Positions 27,807 through 37,875 of a DNA stretch of 64,000 bases are shown here, in pieces. Source of the DNA: Pelistega europaea (GTDB taxonomy: Bacteria; Pseudomonadota; Gammaproteobacteria; Burkholderiales; Burkholderiaceae_B). The position numbers and the translations under genes are program-made. Within the stretch, counting starts at the first letter, position 1. Each line of letters starts with the position of its first letter. The notes under the pieces were generated by a model. That model saw only the letters and a program-made list of their open reading frames with translations, ran no database searches and was not told the DNA's origin. Location of the stretch: positions 248,001 through 312,000 of the forward strand of contig NZ_JABGBO010000002.1 in NCBI RefSeq assembly GCF_013133775.1, given 5' to 3'.

Positions 27807-27846
27807 AAAAAAAGACGCTATTTCTTCGGAAGTAGCGTCTTTTTTA
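27807..27846 (+). terminator. rpsT terminator with UUCG tetraloop
   Basis: AAAGACGCTA and TAGCGTCTTT form a long stem, continued inward (TTTC/GAAG) to a C(TTCG)G tetraloop, with A residues before it and T residues after it. It is a strong and possibly bidirectional intrinsic terminator. Confidence 0.92.
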
Positions 27847-28116
27847 TGTATTAAGCAATATCAGTTCCCTGAAAACAACAAACAGCGTTTTTTTCTTGTT
27901 TAAATATTTTTTATTTTTTAATTAAAATAATTTCAAATAGAAATTACATATCATTTACTATCCTTAAAATTATTTAATTTCGCTTAACTTCACATTATTA
28001 TTCTTTCAAAAATAAAGTACTCCCCCTATTTACTCTTCTGTAGAATACATTTCGCTTGCTGTGTAAAAACAACATCTTTGAAATGAAATAATCCATCAAC
28101 AAACAGGGAGAACTTA

Positions 28117-29401
28117 ATGAATGAACAAGCCATGCTCGATTTTGATAGAGCACATATTTGGCATCCTTATGCTGCTGTAGAGACATCTACTCCTCTTTTT
28201 GCAGTAGAGCGTGCCAATGGCGTGTATATTCATCTAAAAGATGGTCGTCAACTCATTGATGGGATGTCATCGTGGTGGTCGGCAGTGCATGGGTATAATC
28301 ACCCACGCTTAAATGCCGCCGCCACCCAGCAGCTTCAGCACATGAGTCATATTATGTTTGGTGGATTGACCCACGAACCTGCCATTCAACTAGCACAGAC
28401 ACTATTATCACTCTTGCCTCCTACATTAGATAAGATTTTCTTTGCGGATAGTGGCTCAATTGCAGTAGAAGTGGCTATGAAGATGGCAGTACAATACCAA
28501 CATGCATGTGGCTACCCCCAACGCTATCAATTTGCCACCATCCGATCAGGCTATCACGGCGACACTTGGCACGCTATGTCCGTCTGTGATCCGGTTACAG
28601 GTATGCATAGCCTATTTAACCGCGGTCTACCCACCCAGTTTTTTCTTCCTCAACCTCCGATTGGCTTTCATCAACAGTGGGAGGACAGTGCTATCCTCCC
28701 CTTGCGTGATTTACTGGACAAGCATGCTGAACAAATTGCAGCTCTTATTCTTGAGCCTATTGTACAAGGGGCTGGAGGGATGTATTTCTACTCTCCAGAA
28801 TACCTACGTCAGGCTAAAGCCTTGTGCGAACAATATGGCGTATTGCTGATTTTTGATGAAATTGCCACAGGTTTTGGAAGGACTGGTAAACTTTTTGCTT
28901 ATGAACATGCACAAGTTGTCCCTGACATCATGTGTATTGGTAAAGCACTTACTGGCGGCTATCTCACTTTATCCGCCACCATTACCAGTACTGATATAGC
29001 TCGCAGAATCTGTGCTGGCGAAGCGAAATGCTTCATGCATGGTCCCACCTTTATGGCCAATCCTCTAGCCTGTGCTATTGCTAATGAAAGCATTCAGCTA
29101 CTATTGTCATCTTCTTGGCAAAGTAAGGTACAAGCTATAGAAAAACAACTCACACAGTTACTTACCAAGGCACAACAACTTCCCTATGTAAAAGAAGTGC
29201 GTATACTCGGTGCTATTGCAGTATTGGAGCTACATACTCCCGTTAATATGGACAGCCTACAGCCTCGTTTTGTGCAACATGGTGTTTGGGTAAGACCTTT
29301 TGGTCGATTAGTCTATCTTATGCCTCCGTTTATTATCCAAGAACAGGAACTTACACTACTTGTTAACGGAATGTTAGCTGCATTGGCAGAGGAGTATGCT
29401 A
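28117..29401 (+). CDS. bioA: Adenosylmethionine-8-amino-7-oxononanoate aminotransferase
   Basis: BioA converts 7-keto-8-aminopelargonate to 7,8-diaminopelargonate, using S-adenosylmethionine as amino donor. The reading frame ends at the TAA at 29407-29409, giving 430 residues (the last eight bases overlap bioF). Class III aminotransferase features are present: [11 protein letters not shown] at the N terminus, [28 protein letters not shown], and the PLP lysine in [12 protein letters not shown]. An AGGGAG ribosome site stands seven bases before the ATG at 28117. It is the first gene of bioA-bioF-bioG-bioC. I found no clear BirA-type operator upstream; the 270 bp before it is very AT-rich. Confidence 0.95.
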
Positions 29402-30586
29402 ATGAATAATACTCTTCTGAGAAAAACCACAGTTGACAATAGTTATGTCAACCAGCAATTACAACAGCTGCGTGAGCAACATCAATATCGCCAAATTCCT
29501 TTCTTAGACCATGAAGGACGTTATGTTACTCTTCATGGACAACGGCTACTGAACTTATCGGGCAATGATTATCTTGGCATATCCTACCGCCAAGACTGGC
29601 AACAAGCATTTTTGCAGCAATGCTCCACCCTATTACCTTTTTCTTCTACTTCTTCGCGTTTATTGACAGGTAATTTCCCCATCTATGAGCAACTGGAGAG
29701 TGCTATATCTACTGCTTTTCAACGCGAAAGCTGCCTACTATTAAATAGCGGTTATCATGCCAACATAGGTATTTTACCTGCTCTAGTAGACAAAAATACT
29801 CTAATTCTGGCAGATAAATTTGTCCATGCTAGCCTTATTGATGGCATACGGTTAGCAGCTGTGGATTTTATACGTTATCGGCATAATGACTATGCACACT
29901 TAGAAGCTCTATTAGCGGAAAACTCGCATTATGAACGCATAATTATTGTCACAGAAAGTGTTTTTAGCATGGATGGAGACCATGCGGATTTATCCCAGTT
30001 AGTCACACTCAAAAAACACTATCCTCAAGTCTTACTCTATGTGGATGAGGCACATGCCATCGGTGTCTATGGTGATAATGGGTTAGGACTGGCAGAGGCA
30101 CAACAGTGCATTGCAGACATTGATTTACTTGTCGGTACTTTTGGTAAAGCCATGGCTTCTATAGGAGCTTATGTCCTTTGTTCACAGCCACTGCGTCAGT
30201 TGCTTGTCAATAAAATGCGCCCTTTAATTTTCTCAACGACATTACCACCGTTTAATATAGCATGGACGTATTTTGTTTTCCAACGCTTAGCACAACTCAA
30301 ACAACAACGAACCCGTCTTGCCCAAACCAGTGCTTTTTTCCGGCAACAGTTGAGTGAGCTTTTTCAAGTCCCTATGCCAAGCGAAAGCTGTATCGTGCCT
30401 TATATCCTAGGAGATAATGAAAAAGTCATTAAACTAGCCCAACGGCTGCAACAATCCGGTTATTACTGTTTGCCTATTCGTCCGCCTACCGTCCCTGTAG
30501 GCACAGCAAGAATTCGTTTTTCTCTCAATGCCGATGTGCAATTAACGGAGTTAGAACAGTTGCTAGATGTTTTAAAAACAATATAA
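29402..30586 (+). CDS. bioF: 8-amino-7-oxononanoate synthase
   Basis: BioF condenses pimeloyl-ACP with alanine to give 7-keto-8-aminopelargonate. The 394-residue alpha-oxoamine synthase shows [13 protein letters not shown], a [12 protein letters not shown] segment, [14 protein letters not shown], and the PLP lysine in [13 protein letters not shown]. Two ATGs are possible: 29396 is one base from the GAGGAG site, whereas 29402 has ideal seven-base spacing and is chosen. The start lies inside the end of bioA (8-bp overlap), so the two are translationally coupled. Confidence 0.95.
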   Translation: MNNTLLRKTTVDNSYVNQQLQQLREQHQYRQIPFLDHEGRYVTLHGQRLLNLSGNDYLGISYRQDWQQAFLQQCSTLLPFSSTSSRLLTGNFPIYEQLESAISTAFQRESCLLLNSGYHANIGILPALVDKNTLILADKFVHASLIDGIRLAAVDFIRYRHNDYAHLEALLAENSHYERIIIVTESVFSMDGDHADLSQLVTLKKHYPQVLLYVDEAHAIGVYGDNGLGLAEAQQCIADIDLLVGTFGKAMASIGAYVLCSQPLRQLLVNKMRPLIFSTTLPPFNIAWTYFVFQRLAQLKQQRTRLAQTSAFFRQQLSELFQVPMPSESCIVPYILGDNEKVIKLAQRLQQSGYYCLPIRPPTVPVGTARIRFSLNADVQLTELEQLLDVLKTI

Positions 30587-30617
30587 CTCTCACTGCATAC
30601 TACCTGGCTGACAATCA

Positions 30618-31349
30618 ATGGACATACACTTACAGCAACACCAAGGCTCACAACTGATTTGCTACTTCGCAGGTTGGGGTACACCACCCGGTGCCGTAAA
30701 TCATCTAAGGCTCCCCCCCAATACCGATTTAGCCATTGCATATAGGTACCATAATCTTGCCTACCTTATAGACCTTGATGCCTATGAAAACATTCATATC
30801 GTGGCATGGTCTATGGGAGTATGGGTGGCTGAACAAGTATTTCAACCTTTATTTAAGGCAGACAACTCCCTGCTATCGCGGATTAAAAGTGCCACTGCTG
30901 TTAATGGTACTGGACTTCCTCGCCATAATACAAAGGGTATTCCTACCGCTGTTTTTGATGCTACGGTAAAGACATTAAACCCTCAAAGTCGTCTGCGTTT
31001 TGAGCGTCGCATGTGTGGTGAATTTTTATCGCAATACCAGCAAGTTGCAGATTATCGTGATTTTGAAGATATACAACAGGAACTACAATGTTTACAACAC
31101 TGGTTAAGCCCTGACTCTATAACACCTAGCATTTCTTTAGGTATTACATCAACTACAGAATCACACTTATCCCATGTTGCTATGCCAATAATCCCTTGGT
31201 CTCATGCATTACTGGCAACACAAGATGCAATTTTCCCTATTAAAAACATGCGCCGTTATTGGCAACCGCATTGCCCTATCCATGAAGTCAAAGGGGAACA
31301 TTGGCTTTTCCCAACCTTTACTCACTGGGAGGAACTATGGAACATTTGA
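30618..31349 (+). CDS. bioG: Pimeloyl-ACP methyl ester esterase, BioG type (DUF452)
   Basis: BioG removes the methyl group from pimeloyl-ACP methyl ester, which ends chain elongation and hands the product to BioF. The 243-residue alpha/beta hydrolase has the DUF452-type N terminus LICYFAGWGTPP and the nucleophile elbow VAWSMGVWVAE with the catalytic Ser. Candidate acid and His residues are in ATQDAIFP and VKGEHWLFP. It takes the place of the better known BioH. Its stop overlaps the bioC start by 13 bp, as in Haemophilus- and Neisseria-like bioG-bioC pairs. It starts 31 bp behind bioF. Confidence 0.88.
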   Translation: MDIHLQQHQGSQLICYFAGWGTPPGAVNHLRLPPNTDLAIAYRYHNLAYLIDLDAYENIHIVAWSMGVWVAEQVFQPLFKADNSLLSRIKSATAVNGTGLPRHNTKGIPTAVFDATVKTLNPQSRLRFERRMCGEFLSQYQQVADYRDFEDIQQELQCLQHWLSPDSITPSISLGITSTTESHLSHVAMPIIPWSHALLATQDAIFPIKNMRRYWQPHCPIHEVKGEHWLFPTFTHWEELWNI

Positions 31350-32200
31350 TTGCCACATCACAGCGTATGGCTACATCGAGAGCATCGATTGATTACCCTT
31401 CTATCAAGATGAATGAGAGAAGCTGTACTAGCCCTAGTAAACTCGATAAAAAACTTATCCAGCAAAGGTTTCACAAGGCAAAAGAATCCTATGATCAACA
31501 TGCCATTGCACAACAGCAGATTAATCAACATCTGTTAGATTTATTGCTAAAGCATGCAGGCACCCAATTCCACCAGTTATTAGAGCTAGGTTGTGGCACA
31601 GGGCTACTCACCCAACAGTTACAACAACATATCCTTGTCAATAATTGGTATATCAACGATTTGTGTGATATGCAAGACTTAGTTGCCCAAAAACTTACAT
31701 TACCACATTGGACATTTTTACAAGGAGATATGGAACAGATAACCCTGCCTCCTTTCTGTGATCTTATTATCAGTGCCTCTGCCATACAGTGGGTACAAGA
31801 TAAACCAGCCTTCCTGAAACGTTGTGCAAAAAGCCTTAAGCCTAAAGGTTGGTTATTTTTGAGTACATTTACTGCGGATAATCTTAAGGAAATTCGCCAA
31901 TTAACAGGCAAAGGATTGGATTATCCTAGCCTAGCTCAATGGCACACATGGTTGTCGCATGACTTCGATCTAATTTGCTGTGAAACAAAAACTATCCAGT
32001 TATTCTTTCGTACCCCTATGGAAGTACTTTGTCATCTTAAATACACAGGTGTAACAGCATTGCAAAAAACCATATGGAATCGTCAACAACTTCTTTTCTT
32101 TTGTAAACGTTATTCTGATGAGTTTACTCAAAAAAATCAGCATGTTGGACTTACCTATACCCCACTATGGATAGGAGTTAGAAAAAAGGTCAACAAATAG
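31337..32200 (+). CDS. bioC: Malonyl-ACP O-methyltransferase
   Basis: BioC methylates the free carboxyl of malonyl-ACP so the fatty-acid machinery can extend it to pimelate. The 287-residue SAM methyltransferase has motif I LLELGCGTGLLTQQL and DLIISASAIQWVQDK, the usual BioC substrate-site region. The ATG at 31337 has GGGAGGA three bases upstream and overlaps bioG by 13 bp. It gives an N-terminal extension of about 45 residues compared with RFHKAKESYDQHA, where the family normally begins. A second ATG near 31410 would remove part of that extension, so the exact start is uncertain. Confidence 0.9.
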   Translation: MEHLIATSQRMATSRASIDYPSIKMNERSCTSPSKLDKKLIQQRFHKAKESYDQHAIAQQQINQHLLDLLLKHAGTQFHQLLELGCGTGLLTQQLQQHILVNNWYINDLCDMQDLVAQKLTLPHWTFLQGDMEQITLPPFCDLIISASAIQWVQDKPAFLKRCAKSLKPKGWLFLSTFTADNLKEIRQLTGKGLDYPSLAQWHTWLSHDFDLICCETKTIQLFFRTPMEVLCHLKYTGVTALQKTIWNRQQLLFFCKRYSDEFTQKNQHVGLTYTPLWIGVRKKVNK

Positions 32201-32347
32201 TTTTATTATCAAATATTATCCTTGAGGACACGAAATATGAAGATACATACCTGTCATAAACCCACATATTTATCAAATATACGCTGAATATACTCTTATT
32301 TGTCACAATAGGGACTTTCTTATTACTTTTAACTCTTACAATGCATT

Positions 32348-33085
32348 ATGAATTATTCTGTTTCCCCCGTCTCTGCAAACACTAACCGGCAAGTTCCTTC
32401 CATTATTTTTATAAGTGGTATTGATACCAATGTCGGTAAAACTTGTGCTACTGGCTGGTATGCAAGCAAACTCATGCAGCAAGGCTACAAAGTTATTACC
32501 CAAAAACTTGTTCAGACTGGATGCAAAGGTATACCAGAAGATATTATCAAACATAGAGAAATTCAAGGGATAGAACTTACCCCCGAAGATAATCAGGGTC
32601 TCACTTGTCCCTATATTTTTGACTATCCTTGCTCTCCTCTACTTGCTGCCAAATTAGCAAATAAAAAAATTGAAGAGCAGGTCTTTGATCAAAGCACCCA
32701 AACACTCTCTCTACGTTATGATGTTGTACTAATCGAAGGTACAGGAGGTTTATATGTACCATATCAAGAAGATAGAACAACCATAGACTATATTGCAACA
32801 AGACACTACCCTACTATCCTTGTCACCTCCAGCAGGCTAGGCAGTATTAATCATACACTACTCAGTCTATATGCTTGTCAACAGCGTAATATCCCTGTAC
32901 TTACAGTCATCTACAACTTGCATCCTGAAGAAGATTTAGCTATTAGCCAAGATACACAATTTTTCTTGCAAAACTATCTACAAAAGCACTTCCCAAGTAC
33001 GACTTTTGAAGTGATGGAAAAACTCGCTGGCTATAGCGCTAACTTATTACTTAAGGAAACACCTCAGAAAGTAGGAATTTGGTAA
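32348..33085 (+). CDS. bioD: Dethiobiotin synthetase
   Basis: BioD carboxylates 7,8-diaminopelargonate with ATP and CO2 to form dethiobiotin. The 245-residue protein has the modified P-loop FISGIDTNVGKTCATGW, the substrate Lys in ITQKLVQTGC, and VLIEGTGGLYVPY. The first ~15 residues are a variable polar leader. It lies 147 bp after bioC with no terminator seen between, so it may be cotranscribed or have its own promoter. bioB, the final step, is not in the window. Confidence 0.95.
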   Translation: MNYSVSPVSANTNRQVPSIIFISGIDTNVGKTCATGWYASKLMQQGYKVITQKLVQTGCKGIPEDIIKHREIQGIELTPEDNQGLTCPYIFDYPCSPLLAAKLANKKIEEQVFDQSTQTLSLRYDVVLIEGTGGLYVPYQEDRTTIDYIATRHYPTILVTSSRLGSINHTLLSLYACQQRNIPVLTVIYNLHPEEDLAISQDTQFFLQNYLQKHFPSTTFEVMEKLAGYSANLLLKETPQKVGIW

Positions 33086-33110
33086 GCAAAGCTCACCCTT
33101 GCTATTAGAG

Positions 33111-33806
33111 TTAACCTGCTTGATTAATCAATGCTAGAAATTCTTTACGCAAATCAGAGTTTTTAAGGAATGAACCTCGCATAACACTATTTATCATTTT
33201 AGAGTTAACATCCTTAACACCACGCCATTGCATGCAAAAATGATCGGCTTTCATCACAACAGCGACTCCGTCAGGTTTCATTTTATTAAATAACATGTCG
33301 GATAGCTGTACTACTGCTTCTTCTTGAATCTGTGGACGCTGCATAATCCAACTGGCTAGACGAGCGTATTTAGACAAGCCAATCAGGTTAGACTTCTCAT
33401 TGGGCATGATACCAATCCAACACTTACCCATAATAGGACAAAAATGGTGTGAACAAGCACTACGAATAGTAATAGGCCCCACAATGATTAACTCATTGAG
33501 TTTTTCAATGTTGGGGAACTCTGTCATCTCGGGCATCTCAGTATAACGCCCAGCAAAAACTTCTTGGATATACATCTTGGCTACACGCTTTGCCGTCTCA
33601 CGTGTATTATGATCGGTATCGGTATCAATCACCAAGCTATTAAGAACCTCCTGAAACTTGGCTTCTACCTCTGCTTGCAACAGCTCCAACTCACCTGGTT
33701 GGATAAACTCAGCAATATTGTCATTGGCATTAAAACGGCGACCTGACTGCTTGATACGATTGCGAATAACGGTAGAAATATAAGTATTGTCGGTAGATAT
33801 GCTCAC
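33111..33806 (-). CDS. folE: GTP cyclohydrolase I
   Basis: FolE converts GTP to dihydroneopterin triphosphate, the first step of folate synthesis. The 231-residue enzyme carries the zinc site CSHHFCPIMGKCWIG and the third ligand region KADHFCMQWRGVKD, along with the family-typical IGLSKYARLASWIMQRPQIQ. Two adjacent GTG codons can start it. The GTG at 33806 sits seven bases from AGGA and is preferred over 33809. It is convergent with bioD and divergent from rng. Confidence 0.95.
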   Translation of the reverse strand: MSISTDNTYISTVIRNRIKQSGRRFNANDNIAEFIQPGELELLQAEVEAKFQEVLNSLVIDTDTDHNTRETAKRVAKMYIQEVFAGRYTEMPEMTEFPNIEKLNELIIVGPITIRSACSHHFCPIMGKCWIGIMPNEKSNLIGLSKYARLASWIMQRPQIQEEAVVQLSDMLFNKMKPDGVAVVMKADHFCMQWRGVKDVNSKMINSVMRGSFLKNSDLRKEFLALINQAG

Positions 33807-34011
33807 CACGAATTCCTAATGATTTTTTAACAAGCCACTATTGTAACGGAAAAAATATTATCTTACCTGCATGACATTGAGACCATTATGGATTTCCTTT
33901 TTACACAACTGCATTTCATGAAAATTGCATCTTGTTCTTAAAATAAAGTCTAACGTAGTGAATGCTTATTCTTTATAATAGCAATATCTTAAGTTATTTT
34001 TTATTCATATA

Positions 34012-35475
34012 ATGAGCGAACAAATTCTCGTCAATGTCACCCCTTTTGAAACTCGTGTGGCAATTATGGAGCAAGGCACACTACAAGAGGTGCATATCGA
34101 AAGGACTAGCCAACGCGGTAAAGTCGGCAACGTCTACATCGGCAAAGTCGTCCGCGTACTCCCTGGCATGCAAAGTGCTTTTGTAGATATTGGTCTAGAA
34201 CGCGCTGCCTTTATCCATATTGCAGACTTGCAAGAAAGTCGTGTAGCACGCAATAATGGTCTACCACAACAACAGATTGAGAAAATCCTTTTTGAAGGAC
34301 AATCTATTATGGTGCAAGTTATCAAAGATGCAATTAATAACAAAGGAGCTCGACTCTCCAACCAGATTAGCATTGCAGGGCGTTTTCTAGTTTATATGCC
34401 TTTTGATAACCATATTGGGGTCTCCCAAAAGATTGAAGATGATACAGAGCGAGAACGCCTAAAAAATATCCTCACACCGTTATTACCACCTAATGAAAAA
34501 GGAGGATATATCATTCGCACACAAGCCGAGATGGCAAGTGAAGCAGAGATTCAGCGAGATGTGGAATACTTGTGTTTGCGTTGGCAAAAAATCAAAGAAG
34601 CCATTCAAACGCATGGGGCTCCTAGCCTTATTTATCAAGATTTGGATCTATTAGAGCGAGTTATGCGCGATATGGTTGTACCTGAAACCATTTCAGTGGA
34701 GATTGATTCTCGCAGTGCCTCTCAGCACTTAATCGAATGGTCAAAAGTCTATACCCCCGATATTACCCATAAAGTGAATCATTACACGGGGATTAGGCCT
34801 CTTTTTGATACAGCAAATATTGATGACGAAATTAATGCTGCCCTTTCACGTCGTGTAGATTTAAAATCGGGGGGGTATCTTGTGATTGACCAGACCGAAG
34901 CCCTGACCAGCATTGATGTCAATACGGGTGGGTTTGTAGGATGGCGTAATTTTAATGACACCATTTTCAAAACCAATTTAGAAGCCAGTATTGAAATTGC
35001 CCGTCAGCTACGCCTACGCAACTTAGGGGGCATTATTATCATTGATTTCATTGATATGGACAACCCTGATCATCAAGAAGCAGTATTATCAGAGCTACAA
35101 AAAGCTCTTGCCAAAGATAGGACACGCACTACACTGAATGGTTTTTCTCCATTAGGTCTTGTAGAGATGACACGCAAACGCTCCCGTGATTCGTTAACCA
35201 CCTTGCTTACAGAGCCTTGCCCTACTTGCGATAGTCGAGGTTATGTGAAAACAGCACGTACTGTGGCCTATACCATTATGCGAGAAATTTTGCGTGAGGC
35301 TAAACAATTTAACCCCAAAGAGTTCCGCTTAATTTTATCGCCTCAGGTCATTGATTTATTTCTTGACGAGGAAAGCAATTACCTCGCCATGCTAGATGAT
35401 TTTATTGGTAAACCGATTAGCCTAGAAGTGGATAATTCATATACACAAGAGATGTACGATATTGTCTTACTTTAA
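34012..35475 (+). CDS. rng: Ribonuclease G
   Basis: RNase G is a 5'-end-dependent endoribonuclease that matures the 16S rRNA 5' end and decays some mRNAs. The 487-residue length matches RNase G rather than the longer RNase E. The S1 domain begins at about residue 38 (GNVYIGKVVRVLPGMQSAFV). The catalytic region has SIDVNTGGFVG and IIIIDFIDM with the magnesium-binding Asp residues, and the zinc-link is PCPTCDSRGYV. There is no C-terminal degradosome scaffold. The ATG at 34012 lacks an obvious ribosome-binding site. Confidence 0.95.
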   Translation: MSEQILVNVTPFETRVAIMEQGTLQEVHIERTSQRGKVGNVYIGKVVRVLPGMQSAFVDIGLERAAFIHIADLQESRVARNNGLPQQQIEKILFEGQSIMVQVIKDAINNKGARLSNQISIAGRFLVYMPFDNHIGVSQKIEDDTERERLKNILTPLLPPNEKGGYIIRTQAEMASEAEIQRDVEYLCLRWQKIKEAIQTHGAPSLIYQDLDLLERVMRDMVVPETISVEIDSRSASQHLIEWSKVYTPDITHKVNHYTGIRPLFDTANIDDEINAALSRRVDLKSGGYLVIDQTEALTSIDVNTGGFVGWRNFNDTIFKTNLEASIEIARQLRLRNLGGIIIIDFIDMDNPDHQEAVLSELQKALAKDRTRTTLNGFSPLGLVEMTRKRSRDSLTTLLTEPCPTCDSRGYVKTARTVAYTIMREILREAKQFNPKEFRLILSPQVIDLFLDEESNYLAMLDDFIGKPISLEVDNSYTQEMYDIVLL

Positions 35476-35494
35476 AAGAATTCGCAAAAATAAC

Positions 35495-35527
35495 AAAGGG
35501 GCATGGCCATTGAAACCACGCCCCTTT
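35495..35527. terminator. Hairpin between convergent rng and siderophore receptor genes
   Basis: AAAGGGGC and GCCCCTTT form an 8-bp stem, extended by TGG/CCA across one mismatch. On the minus strand it is followed by a T-rich GTTATTTTTG, so it probably terminates the receptor gene and may also stop rng transcripts. Confidence 0.7.
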
Positions 35528-35548
35528 AGAAAATGCAGAACCGTTTTC

Positions 35549-37654
35549 TTAGAAAGAATAACGTGCGCTAACAAAGATATTACGCTCTTTGCCGGGGATG
35601 TTGAAAGTCGTACCTGCCCCTACCCGTGCGTAATAGTGACGATTAAAGACATTCTCTACATTGATTTGTGCTTTAAATTTGGGGGTAAAAGCATAAGCCA
35701 GCATCAAATCATATGTGGCATATCCTCCTGTCGATACTTTTTGTGCGGAACGAATGCCACTCATCGCATTCACTCCTGCACCCACCGTCAATTTCTCTGT
35801 CACATCATAGGTTGTCCATAAATTACCGCTATGGCGTGGCATCAAGAAGAAAGTCGCCTCAGGAGAACCTACCACCACCTGTGTATCAATATAGCTATAA
35901 CCTGCATGAATACGCCACTTATCTGTGATATTTCCACTGACCTCAGCTTCAAAACCATTAATTTCTCGTTTACCTAGTGGGACACTATAACTCACGTTGG
36001 CTCCGGCTGAAACTGCTTGATTCTTATCTTTCAAGCGATACACCGAAAGTCGAACATTCAAGGCATCATTATTAAATGACCCTTTATACCCTCCTTCGAT
36101 TTGAGTACCTTCACGCGCCTTCAATAGACGACCATCTTCACCGACAGAAGTTTGCGGAGCGTACAGCATTGAATAACTTGCATATAGACTATGATTAGGC
36201 AAGAAATCAAAGACCAGACCACCATATCCTGTAAAATTCGTCTCGCTTCGTGTATTTTTTACATTATTAGCCACGGCCTCTGTTCTATAGTGACCTAACC
36301 TACCTCCTAGAATAACGGACAATGCGTCAACAGGACGTAATACGAGTTTTCCATAAACCCCCTGTTCACTTTGTTTAGTCGTTGTGGAACTTAATGAGAA
36401 GCCTTTCAACCCTTGACGAGCCCCACCTAAGATATCAACATAACTTAAGCTACCAAAATCTCTATAATCCAAGGCACTTGCTTTAGAGCGTCCCATATCA
36501 TAATCGTAATTGGTGTGACTATAATTAGCCCCTACAACAAAGTCATTGCGCGTTTTTCCCCAGTTAAATGATTGACTATAACTGGCATCAATAGCAAATG
36601 AACGCTGTTCAATGTGCTGCCCTAAATAAGAAACCGTCGTCTGATTCTTGGCATTTAAGGCAGACCCTGAAAATGCATAATTAGAATCCGCTTCTCGATC
36701 AGAATAGCGTAGTCCAATCTTACCATGCGCACCATTATCAAAATAATGCTTCAAGTCTGCAAAAACATCGTGACTACGCATTTTAAATTTATTCCAATCT
36801 GCCCCTACAAATACTTTTTGAGGAAGCGGTAACAATGTTAAATCTGCATAGGTAGGAAGACCATTATCAGGCGATAAGTGACGTTGTTGATACAAATAGC
36901 CAAGTCCCAATGTTGTCTGTGGTGTAATATCCCAGTCAAAAGCCGTATAGAACGTCTCATTATGGTTATTTTTTTCTGCTGGCTTATAAGAAACCCCGTT
37001 CGCCTGAGCGATGAGTCGCCCTCTCAAAGAACCAGAGCTATTCAAAGAACCTGAAACATCGCCATCTATATTGTAACGTTTAGAAGAGCCATAACCTGCC
37101 CCAATACTTCCCGAGAAATCCTTGGTTGAACGTTTGCGTACAAAATTAATAATTCCGCCCATTTCGCCGCTACTATCAAATAATCCGCTAGGACCACGCA
37201 TGATTTCTACTCGGTCAAATACGATAAGATTAGGTAAACCTCCCGAAATACTGGTCATCTGAGCAGGTAATCCATCAATGTTATACTCGCTGTATTCATA
37301 CCCTCGAGCATACACAGACGAACGACCATCGTCATTAGGCAATACGCGTAATCCCGGTGTTTTAGAAGCTAACTGATCTAACGTATTCACATTACGATCT
37401 TCAATTTGCTGATTAGTAATCACCGTAATAGACTGAGGAATCTCACGCAAAGCAGCTGGACGTTTAGTCCCTACGGTAGAAGCAAATGAACTATAGTCAC
37501 GAGTTTTCTCTGTGGCAATAGCATCATAGATGCGTTCATTGACGGCTTCAACCGTCTCAAGTTGAGTCACATCCTTATTATCTTGTGCATAAAGTGGCGA
37601 AGCAAAAAGAGAGGCCACAATAGCTGTGGTCAGCTTCAAATTAAACCCTTTCAT
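35549..37654 (-). CDS. TonB-dependent siderophore receptor
   Basis: This outer-membrane receptor of 701 residues should import a ferric siderophore with energy from TonB. A signal peptide ends near SPLYAQ. A TonB-box-like ETVEAV lies near the mature N terminus. The plug domain (about 60-165) shows REIPQSITVITNQQI and YNIDGLPAQM. The rest is a beta-barrel ending in the aromatic NIFVSARYSF expected for outer-membrane insertion. There is no N-terminal signalling (STN) domain, so it is not a transducer for an anti-sigma factor. The divergent AraC regulator and a Fur-box-like site upstream point to iron control. The siderophore is unknown; no biosynthesis genes lie nearby. Confidence 0.93.
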   Translation of the reverse strand: MKGFNLKLTTAIVASLFASPLYAQDNKDVTQLETVEAVNERIYDAIATEKTRDYSSFASTVGTKRPAALREIPQSITVITNQQIEDRNVNTLDQLASKTPGLRVLPNDDGRSSVYARGYEYSEYNIDGLPAQMTSISGGLPNLIVFDRVEIMRGPSGLFDSSGEMGGIINFVRKRSTKDFSGSIGAGYGSSKRYNIDGDVSGSLNSSGSLRGRLIAQANGVSYKPAEKNNHNETFYTAFDWDITPQTTLGLGYLYQQRHLSPDNGLPTYADLTLLPLPQKVFVGADWNKFKMRSHDVFADLKHYFDNGAHGKIGLRYSDREADSNYAFSGSALNAKNQTTVSYLGQHIEQRSFAIDASYSQSFNWGKTRNDFVVGANYSHTNYDYDMGRSKASALDYRDFGSLSYVDILGGARQGLKGFSLSSTTTKQSEQGVYGKLVLRPVDALSVILGGRLGHYRTEAVANNVKNTRSETNFTGYGGLVFDFLPNHSLYASYSMLYAPQTSVGEDGRLLKAREGTQIEGGYKGSFNNDALNVRLSVYRLKDKNQAVSAGANVSYSVPLGKREINGFEAEVSGNITDKWRIHAGYSYIDTQVVVGSPEATFFLMPRHSGNLWTTYDVTEKLTVGAGVNAMSGIRSAQKVSTGGYATYDLMLAYAFTPKFKAQINVENVFNRHYYARVGAGTTFNIPGKERNIFVSARYSF

Positions 37655-37810
37655 ATAAAAATAACCTCATATATAACTATAATAAATTGACCTATTCCCT
37701 ACTTCTTCAACACAATCACACTCACTATCAATGAGGGTTCGCAGTAAAGTCCCTTTGAGGAATAAGCTCTGCTTTAAATCAGTTTTATTATTTTAAAATT
37801 AAAATTTCAC

Positions 37811-37829
37811 AGTAATGAGAATGATTTTT
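37811..37829. promoter_or_regulatory. Fur-box-like site between receptor and AraC genes
   Basis: AGTAATGAGAATGATTTTT matches the classical 19-bp Fur consensus at about 13 positions, counted by eye. It lies in the divergent region, 47 bp before the regulator ATG, where iron-dependent repression of one or both genes would be expected. Confidence 0.5.
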
Positions 37830-37875
37830 ATTTAAAATAGACATTATTTGTTGAATTTCGGACATTGCGGCTATC

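Noticed and set aside
28000-28116. Search for a BirA operator before bioA
   Set aside because: No TTGTAAACC-type arms with a matching inverted partner are visible; the region is merely AT-rich.
35462-35928. Plus-strand frames over the receptor 3' end
   Set aside because: They are antisense shadows of the TonB-dependent receptor's beta-barrel coding region.
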